This document shows, piece by piece, positions 1 to 8,503 of a DNA stretch of 64,000 nt (position 1 is its first letter; each line of letters opens with the position of its first letter). The notes under the pieces were generated by a model. The model was not told the DNA's origin. It did not search any database and saw nothing but the letters and a program-made list of their open reading frames with translations. The DNA lies in contig JAOAEJ010000053.1 of the NCBI GenBank assembly GCA_026416815.1, forward strand, positions 1-64,000, read 5' to 3'. The position numbers and the translations under genes were made by a program. The stretch is from Clostridia bacterium (GTDB taxonomy: Bacteria; Bacillota; Clostridia; Acetivibrionales; DSM-2933).

Positions 1-136
1 GCGATCTACGACTCCTCCTACCGTGCTTTGTAGTTTACCTTCCCCTCAAGACTAAGATAGCATTTTGGTGAAAGTCGCGCACCATTTTTTCATTACTATT
101 TGTGCCGCCAGCGACAGCGGCGGAATGGAGATTTAA

Positions 137-688
137 ATGAACAATGATAATCTGGCATTAAAAATTATTGATGAGATAATAGATGACCAAAGTGATACTC
201 AAGAAGGCTTTATAATTGATAATGATACTAAGGCCGAATGGGCTCTTAGAAAAATTGCCGAGGAAAGAGCGGAGACACAGCGATATATTAACGTATGTAA
301 AACTATGATTAATGAATACCAAACGAAAATACAGCAGGCAGAAGAAAAACTAAAGGGCAAAACCTCCTTTCTGGAAGCACAGCTTCAAAGATACTTTGAG
401 TCAGTGCCCCACAATAGAACTAAAACCCAGGAAACATACAAACTACCTGCCGGAACTTTAAAAGTGAAGTACTCGCCTCCCGAATTTAAACGGGATGACG
501 AACAGCTAATCAAATGGCTCAAAGAAAATTCTTTAGACGAATTTCTTAAAGTTGAAGAAAAAGCTAATTGGTCTGAATTGAAAAAGAAAATCAGAATCTC
601 CGGAGATATAGCTATTACCGAAGACGGTCAAATTGTAGAAGGTATAAAGGTAGTTGAAAAAACACCGGTATTTGAAGTTGAAACCTAA
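137..688 (+). CDS. Phage Mu Gam-like host-nuclease inhibitor family protein
   Basis: The 183-residue product is acidic and mostly helical. A coiled-coil segment (about residues 45-85, rich in E, K and Q) is followed by a basic beta region around residues 100-115 and a C-terminal tail ending in a VVEKTPVFEVE-type motif. This layout matches the Gam-like family, whose phage Mu member binds DNA ends and blocks exonucleases. The start is ATG at 137 behind GGAG. No other phage gene is visible nearby, so it is either an orphan or the edge of a prophage lying upstream of the window. Bases 1-136 hold no gene that I can support. The family call is by pattern; the role in this cell is unknown. Confidence 0.6.
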   Translation: MNNDNLALKIIDEIIDDQSDTQEGFIIDNDTKAEWALRKIAEERAETQRYINVCKTMINEYQTKIQQAEEKLKGKTSFLEAQLQRYFESVPHNRTKTQETYKLPAGTLKVKYSPPEFKRDDEQLIKWLKENSLDEFLKVEEKANWSELKKKIRISGDIAITEDGQIVEGIKVVEKTPVFEVET

Positions 689-740
689 TATTCATAACCA
701 TAGAAATCAAAAGGCTATTTAAAACCATTTTACTATCAAA

Positions 741-775
741 AAATCCAGGCTAACACACCTGGATTTATTTTTTTG
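741..775 (+). terminator. Rho-independent terminator after the Gam-like gene
   Basis: The 9-bp arms AAATCCAGG and CCTGGATTT enclose an 8-base loop and are followed by a T-rich run. It lies about 50 bases after the stop of the Gam-like gene. Confidence 0.8.
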
Positions 776-844
776 CTCCCTTATAAAATTTGTTTCCTCA
801 CTACCCCTTATCTGCAAATCAAGTATACCCCATGTCCTCTAATA

Positions 845-970
845 CTATATAAATTGCGATAATGATATTACATGGAAAAATGCAATTATCGCAATATGAC
901 TTAAGGTAAAAAACTGCAAAAAAGATTTAGGGAGAACTTCGTTATAGATTCTTTTTTGCAATTTATATAG
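845..970 (+). repeat. Interspersed repeat family A, copy 1 (126 bp, MITE-like)
   Basis: The ends are inverted: CTATATAAATTGC on the left and GCAATTTATATAG on the right. Inside are two hairpins, one with arms TTGCGATAAT/ATTATCGCAA and one with arms around TGCAAAAAAGA/TTCTTTTTTGCA. TA flanks this copy on both sides (843-844 and 971-972), as expected for insertion at a TA target. Further copies are at 1965, 13094 (inverted), 19646 and 25189. It codes for nothing convincing; the open frame on its complement is a by-product of the repeat. Confidence 0.85.
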
Positions 971-1168
971 TAATTCACATAGACATAATCTCAATAGCTT
1001 AACTTGTATATGGTAAACATATAAAAAACTACAGCATACACTAATTAATATAAATCGGTTATATGGTATAAAACAACAATACCTATAGCCACTGGTCATA
1101 TGATAGACCTAGATAAATATGCGCTATGGTGATGATATTTTTCATTTGCTTATTTGGGGGGCTGCTCA

Positions 1169-1858
1169 ATGCGAGGCTTTAAATTAAAAGACTATAAAAT
1201 CTATCATTTACCTTACTATTTTTTCCTATATTCATTTATAGGCTGGTGTATTGAAACAGTTTATATGTCGGTAAAAACTGGCGTTTTTGTTAATAGAGGC
1301 TTTCTTTATGGGCCATTTTGCCCAATATATGGAGTGGGTGCATTAATATTAATTCTACTACTTACTCCAATAAAAAAAAGCCTTGGCCTATTCTTTTTAG
1401 GCTCCATAATTATAACTACTGTACTTGAATATACAACCGCGCTTGTGCTCGAATCGACTCTTAATAGTGTGCTATGGGATTATAGTGATGAGTTCCTAAA
1501 TATTCAAGGCCGTATATGCTTGAAATTCTCTTTGGTTTGGGGCATTATATCGGTTTTAATCCTTTATATACTACACCCTCATATCCAGCAAATTGTTATA
1601 CATATACCACTAAGCTATAATAGAATAATCCCATGCTTAGTAATGCTATATTTCCTAATTGATTTTACAGCATCAGCTGCTATTGCGTCAGGTATAGACG
1701 CTAGGCTTACTAGTGTAAACATATTACTTAACAGTAATACCGGAGAGTTCCAGCCACAAATCAATTTAATGGAAGATGTTGCAAATAAATTAAGCGCCTT
1801 ATTTCAAAATATATGTTTTAATTACATTTTAAAAATCTACCGAACTTTAATAATCTAG
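1169..1858 (+). CDS. CmpB-like putative ABC transporter permease (multi-pass membrane protein)
   Basis: The product is 229 residues when started at ATG 1169, which follows GGGGGG by seven bases. An in-frame TTG at 1154 overlaps that ribosome site and is unlikely to be used. Four to five hydrophobic segments alternate with short loops. The N-terminal part has the FxYSFIGWCIETVY and RGFLYGPFCPIYG motifs typical of the PF06541 family (putative ABC_trans_CmpB). The molecular function of the family is not established. The gene is bracketed by two direct copies of repeat family A (845-970 and 1965-2090), with a family B element directly downstream. Confidence 0.75.
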   Translation: MRGFKLKDYKIYHLPYYFFLYSFIGWCIETVYMSVKTGVFVNRGFLYGPFCPIYGVGALILILLLTPIKKSLGLFFLGSIIITTVLEYTTALVLESTLNSVLWDYSDEFLNIQGRICLKFSLVWGIISVLILYILHPHIQQIVIHIPLSYNRIIPCLVMLYFLIDFTASAAIASGIDARLTSVNILLNSNTGEFQPQINLMEDVANKLSALFQNICFNYILKIYRTLII

Positions 1859-1864
1859 TGCTAG

Positions 1865-1964
1865 AGATAACCAAAGTTAAACTTAGTGATTTCCAGCTAG
1901 GGAAACACCTGTGATAAGTGGTGATTTCCTAGCTGGAAAAAATCACTTTTAAGTTTGGTTATCT
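1865..1964. repeat. Interspersed repeat family B, copy 1 (100 bp, near-palindromic)
   Basis: The ends AGATAACCAAA and TTTGGTTATCT are perfectly inverted. Inner arms TTTCCAGCTAGG and CCTAGCTGGAAA flank a central spacer containing CTGTGATAAGTGG. The same architecture and near-identical length recur at 23367-23466 and 39938-40036, with a partial copy at 40122 and an interrupted one at 50659. It begins seven bases after the CmpB-like stop and abuts family A copy 2. Confidence 0.8.
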
Positions 1965-2090
1965 ATATATAAATTGCGATAATGATATTACAAGAAAAAA
2001 TTTGATTATCGCAATATAACTCAAGGTAATAAATTGCAAAAAAGATTTAGGGGGAACTTCGTTGTAGATTCTTTTTTGCAATTTATATAC
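1965..2090 (+). repeat. Interspersed repeat family A, copy 2
   Basis: 126 bp, same orientation as copy 1, with TATATAAATTGC and GCAATTTATATA ends and both internal hairpins conserved. It is joined directly to the right end of the family B element. Its last eight bases overlap the 3' end of the LysM gene on the minus strand and provide that gene's stop codon. Confidence 0.85.
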
Positions 2091-3006
2091 TAAGAAATTT
2101 TAAAGTTGCACCAATTTGTCGTATATGATTTATATCAGACCACAGTATAAAATAATTGTACTGCTCGCCAGATATTACAATCGGGTTAGGATATCTCAAA
2201 ATTAAGGCTGATTGACGTTTCATTTCTGGAGGTTGGTCAGGGGATGGAAATATAAAACATGCCTGGCTGCCTTGCACCTGTGTTTGTGTTATTGCGGGCT
2301 GTGACCCGTAGGGATTCATCTGATGATATGCCTCATTTTCACAGACCTTGCTGAGGTTTTCTTCGGAAGAAATAGCAGCTATTTGGAAGAATCCTGTTAT
2401 ACCCTCATACCTTGTTTCATCTATTCGCTGCCAACTAGAAGGAAACATAAAACTAACATAATAAACAGGATTATTATAGCTGCTCCAAGCTATAGGTACG
2501 CAAATTTTTTGCCCAATGAGCAGGCCATTTGGATTTATGCTTGGGTTTGCATTAATAATACTTATAACTGTAGTGCTAAATCTTAGAGCTATAGAATATA
2601 ACGTATCTCCACGCTGTACTATATATGCAGTGGTACCAAAAGGGCAAGTAATCGGAGGTGTAGCCAGAGGAATACATATAACTTGTCCTATCCTCAAACT
2701 ATTGGGATTAATGCCTGGATTTGCTTCAATTAAGTCATCAAGCGAAATATTAAAAAACTTAGCTATAGAATATAGGGTATCCCCTATCTTTATAGTGTAA
2801 TAATTACCCTCAGGGCATGACGGACACTGCTTTTGTATCGGTATACATATTTGCTTCCCAACCTGTAGTATATTTGGATTTATATTTTGGTTTGCAGCTA
2901 TAATAGCTGAAGCTGTAGTTCCATAGTTTTGACCCAGTTTATAAAGAGTATCTCCAGGTTTTATTACATATGGAATGCTAGCAGAAGGACATTTTCTATA
3001 AAACAT
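2083..3006 (-). CDS. Triple-LysM protein, probable spore-coat or cell-wall associated
   Basis: 307 residues with three LysM repeats at about 12-56, 69-113 and 127-171, each with a GDTLY motif and an N-P-N/G-x-L-x-x-G-Q-x-I/C-V/I-P end. LysM modules bind N-acetylglucosamine-containing glycan, chiefly peptidoglycan. The remaining 135 residues form a beta-rich domain I cannot name. There is no signal peptide, which fits proteins assembled into spore coat or cortex from the mother cell. Paired cysteines lie between the repeats (CPSCPEG, CPFG). The last residue and the stop codon come from repeat family A, so the original C-terminus may have been different. Confidence 0.75.
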   Translation of the reverse strand: MFYRKCPSASIPYVIKPGDTLYKLGQNYGTTASAIIAANQNINPNILQVGKQICIPIQKQCPSCPEGNYYTIKIGDTLYSIAKFFNISLDDLIEANPGINPNSLRIGQVICIPLATPPITCPFGTTAYIVQRGDTLYSIALRFSTTVISIINANPSINPNGLLIGQKICVPIAWSSYNNPVYYVSFMFPSSWQRIDETRYEGITGFFQIAAISSEENLSKVCENEAYHQMNPYGSQPAITQTQVQGSQACFIFPSPDQPPEMKRQSALILRYPNPIVISGEQYNYFILWSDINHIRQIGATLKFLSI

Positions 3007-3084
3007 TGTTAATCACTCCGAGTATGATAAAACTACTACTACATTATATGTAACCTTGCAGTTAATGTTGTTTATTTATATGTA

Positions 3085-3122
3085 CAAAAAAATACGACCG
3101 GTATTTTTTATACCGATCGTAT
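3085..3122 (-). terminator. Terminator after the alpha-glucan phosphorylase gene
   Basis: Inverted arms ATACGACCGGTAT and ATACCGATCGTAT (one mismatch) flank a T/A loop. Read on the minus strand it ends in a seven-T run. It closes the minus-strand alpha-glucan locus. Confidence 0.8.
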
Positions 3123-3160
3123 TTTAATTATCTTATTAATTTTTAAAAATCTCGGTGGAA

Positions 3161-4822
3161 TTACTTGTTGCAGCAGCAACAAGCAGCTTCGCCCTTAGCA
3201 TCTGCTTCTGGCTTAGTGTACATTAACTTATAATATTCTTCTACCATTCTGAGTGCTGAGAACTTCCAAGTTGACATATTGATACTAGCCTTCATCATCT
3301 CTACCCATTTAGCCCTGTTATCGTAGTAAGTAGGTACTACTTCTTCCAACAGTACTTTATAGAGTGACTCCATATCAACTAAATCTTGATCTTCTCCTTC
3401 ATACGCATCACCAATCTGCCATCCGGTTACTCCGTGCTCGCATCCTTCTGGCCACCATCCATCAAGAACACTAAAGTTGAGTACGCCGTTCATAGCAGCT
3501 TTCATACCGGAAGTACCACTTGCTTCCAAAGGCCTTCTAGGATTGTTCAACCATACGTCACAACCTCTAGTAAGCATCTTTCCGATCTTCATGTCGTAAT
3601 TCTGTAAGAACACAACAGCATTAGGGTAAGTTTTTGACATCTGGTACATTACAGAAACAATCTCTTTACCTGTCAAATCGTTAGGATGAGCTTTACCGGA
3701 GAAAATTATCTGTAACTTGCCCTCTTTTAATAATGGCTCGATAACTTCTTTCTTAGTGAATATGAGGTCTCCCCTCTTGTATGGAGCAGCTCTTCTAGCA
3801 AAACCTATAGTGAGCACATCTTCATTAAGCTTTACGCCGTTTCTATTGTATATTTCTTCGATCATTGCTTTCTTTGCTTCTATATGAGGAGCCCATACAT
3901 CTCCATTTTCTTTAACAGCACTTAGTACTTTGCTATCCTGCCATGTACCGTTATGAACACCGTTGGTGATAGCTAAGATTTCTGAAGCACCGTCAACATG
4001 TGCCCACATTTTTCTAGCAGTTTCACCGTGAAGCTGTGCAACACCGTTTGCAATCCTTGAAAGCCTTAAACCTGCAACAGTCATACTGAATGGCTCGCCA
4101 CCAATCTTAAGCATTTGACCGTAAGTTAATCCATTATAAGCTCCCATGTATTGTAATAACTCATGCTCATGAACTTCGTTTCCAGCAACAACAGGGGTGT
4201 GAGTTGTAAATACGATTTTTTCTCTTACTAATTCCCAAGCTGCTTCAAAAGACATACCTTCGTTATCCATCTTTTGTCTGATAAGCTCAATACCAGCAAC
4301 TACAGGATGGCTATCATTGAAGTGGTAAACATCAACGTCTATGCCAAGTGCTTGTAAAGCTTTAACCCCAGCTATACCGAGAACCATTTCCTGAGCTATT
4401 CTTTCTTCAGAGAACCATCCATAGAGCTGACCAGTAATGAATATGTCAGCATTTCCAGGTACATTTGTATCTAACAGGTATAAAGGCACATTGCCATATT
4501 CTGTACATTTCCAAACTTTACATTTAACCTGTCTACCTCTGATTTTTACACTTACAACAACCCCTGTATCTTCAAGGAAGTCATACTTGTAAGCAGGGTA
4601 ACAATCGTAAGGCTTTCCGTCTTGACCTATAAGCTGAGTGCAATATCCCTGTCTCCAGAGTATACCTACTCCTACAAGCGGGAATTCACCGTCTTTTGCA
4701 GCCTTTATAATATCTCCTGCAAGTATACCAAGTCCGCCTGAATAAATTTTGAAATCTTCGTGTAAACCGAATTCCATACAAAAATACGCCACAGTTGGTT
4801 GTTTTTTAGCTTGATTGTTCAT
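3161..4822 (-). CDS. glgP: Alpha-glucan (glycogen/maltodextrin) phosphorylase, short GT35 type
   Basis: 553 residues, the short form of the GT35 phosphorylases rather than the roughly 800-residue animal/E. coli form. It releases glucose 1-phosphate from alpha-1,4-glucans in the cytoplasm. The N-terminus carries the YFCMEFGLHED motif, and the PLP-binding signature EASGTSGMK places the cofactor lysine at residue 441. TPVVAGNEVHEHE and NPRRPLEASG are also typical. The start is ATG at 4822, 27 bases after the upstream GH13 stop, so the two are probably co-transcribed. The C-terminus ends in an unusual cysteine run (AACCCCNK). Confidence 0.88.
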   Translation of the reverse strand: MNNQAKKQPTVAYFCMEFGLHEDFKIYSGGLGILAGDIIKAAKDGEFPLVGVGILWRQGYCTQLIGQDGKPYDCYPAYKYDFLEDTGVVVSVKIRGRQVKCKVWKCTEYGNVPLYLLDTNVPGNADIFITGQLYGWFSEERIAQEMVLGIAGVKALQALGIDVDVYHFNDSHPVVAGIELIRQKMDNEGMSFEAAWELVREKIVFTTHTPVVAGNEVHEHELLQYMGAYNGLTYGQMLKIGGEPFSMTVAGLRLSRIANGVAQLHGETARKMWAHVDGASEILAITNGVHNGTWQDSKVLSAVKENGDVWAPHIEAKKAMIEEIYNRNGVKLNEDVLTIGFARRAAPYKRGDLIFTKKEVIEPLLKEGKLQIIFSGKAHPNDLTGKEIVSVMYQMSKTYPNAVVFLQNYDMKIGKMLTRGCDVWLNNPRRPLEASGTSGMKAAMNGVLNFSVLDGWWPEGCEHGVTGWQIGDAYEGEDQDLVDMESLYKVLLEEVVPTYYDNRAKWVEMMKASINMSTWKFSALRMVEEYYKLMYTKPEADAKGEAACCCCNK

Positions 4823-4849
4823 GTAATAATAACCTCCAGTATTTAAACT

Positions 4850-6862
4850 CTAAATTTTCTCTATATATGCAATAATTACTTCTCCTGGGGACATTAATTT
4901 GACTTTATCCGTTCCCCATTCGATATTGCAAAAATCACCGTCTGCATACACAACGTTAATGTTTTGTTTGCTTTCCATTACTTCCTGCGGCAGAAGTGAT
5001 TTAAAATCAATCTTAGCTCCTGAATCAAAATTCCTGTTTGCTAAAAATATAACAAATTTGCCCAATACTTTATCAAAATAGCAAACTGAAGTTATCTTTT
5101 TATTCTTTTCCAGCTCAGGCTGTCTTACATAGTTTTCATCCTTAGCTATAACGTCAATGAACTTTGTTCTTAACTTATATGCTTTAGTTAAGGTTTCATC
5201 CATCCACTTTCTTTCACTATTTGTCCAATGTAGACAGTAGTTATCGAAGAATGCAAGCTTTCCGTACATTGGATCGTCTTTATCCAGAACAAATTTACCT
5301 TGCTCGGTATTATCAAGTCCCAGATTCATAGGTTGAATTTCCATTAACTCTAAACCATTATTTATAAAAGGTACAGAATTTGGCATAAACCAGTACAATA
5401 GTAATAATAGTTCTACTTTCCTTTTATCGTTGTACACATAGCACACTCTAGGAGTATCTGGTGTTTCAAGTCCACCTGTTACAGGGATCGCAGCATCCAA
5501 AAGTCTCTTCATAAGGATTTTATTAAAGCTTGGTCTTTCAAACTTTTTATAATCCTGCCACATAACACCTGTAATAAAATGGAATCCATCATCCTTAGCA
5601 GCTTGTGAATTTGATTCAAAGAAATCCTCCGACCATAAAATAAAGTTTTTATTTTTTGCCTTAGCTTTTTCAACAATTACTTTATTAAGTGCAGGTGGTA
5701 ATGCGTGTCCCATATCTATTCTGGCTCCGCTTATACCGAATTTCTCCTGATAGTATGGGATAACCCCTGTTACATAATCCCAGAGCTCGGTATTGGCTTC
5801 TTCACCTTGATATACATTCAAACATGCACCATCCTGTAAGATATATGGCGGCTGCCCTTCTTTTATATATTTTTTGACATCGTTGTGCGTATCAAAGTAA
5901 AACTTTAAATACGTAACATCAGACCATGGTGGCTGAGGATCATTAATTACATCCGGAAAGCCTGGAGTTGTGGTAACACCAAACATTTCCTCTACAAGAG
6001 TAAGAATGTTCTTGCCGGTTGTTTTATGGCTTTCCCTTAGTTCTTCCCATTTCTGACTATCCAAATCCTTAGGTGAGTAAGTAAACTTAGACAAATATTC
6101 ATTTATACCACTACAAGTATAAAGACTTTTTAATGTCTTATCGGTTAAGACAGTCAACTCTTTTTCCTTCTCTACGTATGGAGGTGAAAAAGTATCGTTA
6201 TACTTACAATCAATCCAGTAGAACCAATCCGGGTGCTCAATAACTAGGTCATTGTCCCTCGATACAGTCCTGAAAACGAAGTCTACCATTACTTTCATTC
6301 CGAGGATACGACAAGCCTCTACAAAAGCTTTAAATTGCATATCGAGGAGAGCTTCGTCATATTCGCCCAACAATTCGTCATGAAGATTTCTATCTAGCTT
6401 GTAAATATTCTTTATCGCGTAGGGACTGCCTATTTCACCCTTTTTATATCTATCACTATATTCAAATATAGGTAACAGATATACAATATCAACACCTAGT
6501 TTTCTTAGATATGGCAGGTAGCATAATGCCTTTAAGAATGTACCTGAGCAAATTTTTCCATTATCATAGTGCTCCCATGCTGTTAGCATTCTTGGGAACA
6601 TGCCATACATAGTATTTTTTTTGAGGTTTATTTCGTCCTCAGAATTACTGCACTCGGCACTTTCACCATTAGATAATATGCTTTCCTCAATACATGAGAT
6701 TATAAAATCGTAGGGATTAACATTAATCTGGCCTTTTCTTGCCTCGTCTGTTGTATAATTGCCATACCCTATAGTGTTCCATGCTTCAGGTATAAAATAA
6801 TTACCTGTAAAGCCGTCTCTTTTCTTTTTTAATTCGCTAATAATAAAACTTATGTTTTCCAT
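4850..6862 (-). CDS. GH13-family alpha-glucan-active enzyme (maltosyltransferase-like), cytoplasmic
   Basis: 670 residues without a signal peptide. GH13 signatures can be placed: VMVDFVFR (region I, diverged), GARIDMGHALP with the nucleophile Asp383, FILWSEDFF with the acid/base Glu412, and GLETPDTPR with Asp469 as likely third carboxylate. The region I and IV sequences differ from ordinary amylases and resemble the group containing maltosyltransferases and related transferases. It lies between the amylase and phosphorylase genes, so it probably trims or rearranges imported maltodextrins before phosphorolysis. The exact specificity cannot be read from sequence. Confidence 0.7.
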   Translation of the reverse strand: MENISFIISELKKKRDGFTGNYFIPEAWNTIGYGNYTTDEARKGQINVNPYDFIISCIEESILSNGESAECSNSEDEINLKKNTMYGMFPRMLTAWEHYDNGKICSGTFLKALCYLPYLRKLGVDIVYLLPIFEYSDRYKKGEIGSPYAIKNIYKLDRNLHDELLGEYDEALLDMQFKAFVEACRILGMKVMVDFVFRTVSRDNDLVIEHPDWFYWIDCKYNDTFSPPYVEKEKELTVLTDKTLKSLYTCSGINEYLSKFTYSPKDLDSQKWEELRESHKTTGKNILTLVEEMFGVTTTPGFPDVINDPQPPWSDVTYLKFYFDTHNDVKKYIKEGQPPYILQDGACLNVYQGEEANTELWDYVTGVIPYYQEKFGISGARIDMGHALPPALNKVIVEKAKAKNKNFILWSEDFFESNSQAAKDDGFHFITGVMWQDYKKFERPSFNKILMKRLLDAAIPVTGGLETPDTPRVCYVYNDKRKVELLLLLYWFMPNSVPFINNGLELMEIQPMNLGLDNTEQGKFVLDKDDPMYGKLAFFDNYCLHWTNSERKWMDETLTKAYKLRTKFIDVIAKDENYVRQPELEKNKKITSVCYFDKVLGKFVIFLANRNFDSGAKIDFKSLLPQEVMESKQNINVVYADGDFCNIEWGTDKVKLMSPGEVIIAYIEKI

Positions 6863-6940
6863 ATATACACCTATTCTTTTAGGTAACTTTATCTATTCTT
6901 TCACTGATAAAGTTTTTCTCTTTTTTTATATTAGTCTTAT

Positions 6941-8485
6941 TTATCTTTTTCTTTTCCTAAGCAAAACTACTACAACTATTAATAGAGTGGCTGCAGACGC
7001 TCCTCCTGCAATTACTACTACAACGTTTGAGTCAATCCCACTACTCTGTTTATACGTAAACACATTAACCTGGGATGGAGCCATACTTAAAGAAACTTTT
7101 CCATCCTCTATCTTTACATCTTTCGCGCCCTCTTTACCTATCAAATCAGTAAGTAAAGATTGTTTTTCTACATCCTCTTTAGGAATATCAAACTGTGCGT
7201 TTTTTTGTAAGCTAGAAGTATTGTAAGTTACTATTATAGTATTGTCCTCAAACTTCCTAGAGTAAGCTATAAAATCCTTTTCAGACTTTAGAATTTTAAT
7301 ATCTCCTCTTGTCAAGGCCTTGTTGGCTTTACGGATTGCAGCCAGTTTTTTAACAAGCTCTGTAGTAGGGGATTTGGCACTCCAATCCATATCCCTTCTA
7401 TTGTCAGGATCAGCTCCACCTTCAAGTCCTATCTCAGTACCATAGTACATAACAGGAATACCTGTATAGGTCATCATAAAAGTAATAGCCTGCTGAAGTT
7501 TTTCATCTTTTTCCTTATAAACCTGGTTAACAAACCTTTCAACATCATGGTTGTCAATAAATGTTCCATTTAAATACTTATTGGAATATTTATTGCTGTT
7601 TTCAATCATCTCAGCCAATCTGCTGGTAGGTGCGTAATTCTTAAATACATCAGTGAGTGCATAGTACATCGGAAAATCAACCAATCCGTCTATCCCTGTA
7701 TTCTGATAGTCCGCGACATAGTTCATATCCCCATTCCATACTTCACCTATCATGTAGAAATCGGGATAATCCTTCTTGATTTCTCTAGTAAATTCTGTCC
7801 AGAATCTTTTAGGGACGTGCTTCACTGTATCAAGCCTAAATCCGTCTATGTTGGTTTCTTTAATCCACCATTTAGCCATATCGATCAAATACTTAGAAAC
7901 TTCGGGATTATCCTGGTTAAAATCAGGCAATGCAGCAATCTTGCCCTCTTCTACCTCTGTTTGATCATTGTAATTCGATATGTTTCCTTTATCGTGGAAC
8001 CACTTTTCATACTTTGGCTCCCCAACAAATGGATGCATTGAACTTACATGATTAACAACTATGTCCAATACTACCTTGATTCCTTTAGCATGTGCAGTAT
8101 TTACAAGCTCTTTAAACTTTTCAATAGTTCCAAGGTGCTCATCGGTCTTGTAGAAATCAACTGCCCAATAACCATGATATCCGCCATTTTGGTTTTTAAC
8201 TACAGGGGTTATCCATATTGTAGTAAACCCTAAATCTTTGATATAATCCAATTTTTCGATTACACCTTGTAAATCTCCACCATGGAAGCTTCCCAAATCA
8301 TCAACGGCTACGTCTTGATTATTTGATTTATCTGCATCATAAAACCTATCGGTCATTATAAAATAAATCAAATCATCCTGATTGACCTTCAATGGCTTAT
8401 TTTCCCCATATGCCACAGCCGAAAAGGCTAATGTAAATGCTATGATCAATACAAGTATACGAGTAAACCTTCTTTTTGCTAGCAT
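6941..8485 (-). CDS. Membrane-anchored alpha-amylase (GH13)
   Basis: 514 residues. A signal peptide covers about residues 1-27, and a C-terminal hydrophobic segment (about 485-508) followed by RKRKR should anchor the enzyme outside the membrane. GH13 motifs are complete: DIVVNH (141-146), GFRLDTVKH with nucleophile Asp219, IGEVW with acid/base Glu248, and DNHD with Asp314. It would cut starch or long maltodextrin at the cell surface beside the transporter. The 18-base gap to the upstream permease gene supports one operon. Confidence 0.85.
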   Translation of the reverse strand: MLAKRRFTRILVLIIAFTLAFSAVAYGENKPLKVNQDDLIYFIMTDRFYDADKSNNQDVAVDDLGSFHGGDLQGVIEKLDYIKDLGFTTIWITPVVKNQNGGYHGYWAVDFYKTDEHLGTIEKFKELVNTAHAKGIKVVLDIVVNHVSSMHPFVGEPKYEKWFHDKGNISNYNDQTEVEEGKIAALPDFNQDNPEVSKYLIDMAKWWIKETNIDGFRLDTVKHVPKRFWTEFTREIKKDYPDFYMIGEVWNGDMNYVADYQNTGIDGLVDFPMYYALTDVFKNYAPTSRLAEMIENSNKYSNKYLNGTFIDNHDVERFVNQVYKEKDEKLQQAITFMMTYTGIPVMYYGTEIGLEGGADPDNRRDMDWSAKSPTTELVKKLAAIRKANKALTRGDIKILKSEKDFIAYSRKFEDNTIIVTYNTSSLQKNAQFDIPKEDVEKQSLLTDLIGKEGAKDVKIEDGKVSLSMAPSQVNVFTYKQSSGIDSNVVVVIAGGASAATLLIVVVVLLRKRKR

Positions 8486-8503
8486 TCTGAATACACCACC
8501 TTA

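Noticed and set aside
845-1099. 84-codon open frame on the minus strand
   Set aside because: Half of it is the complement of repeat family A copy 1, the composition is not protein-like and there is no ribosome site.
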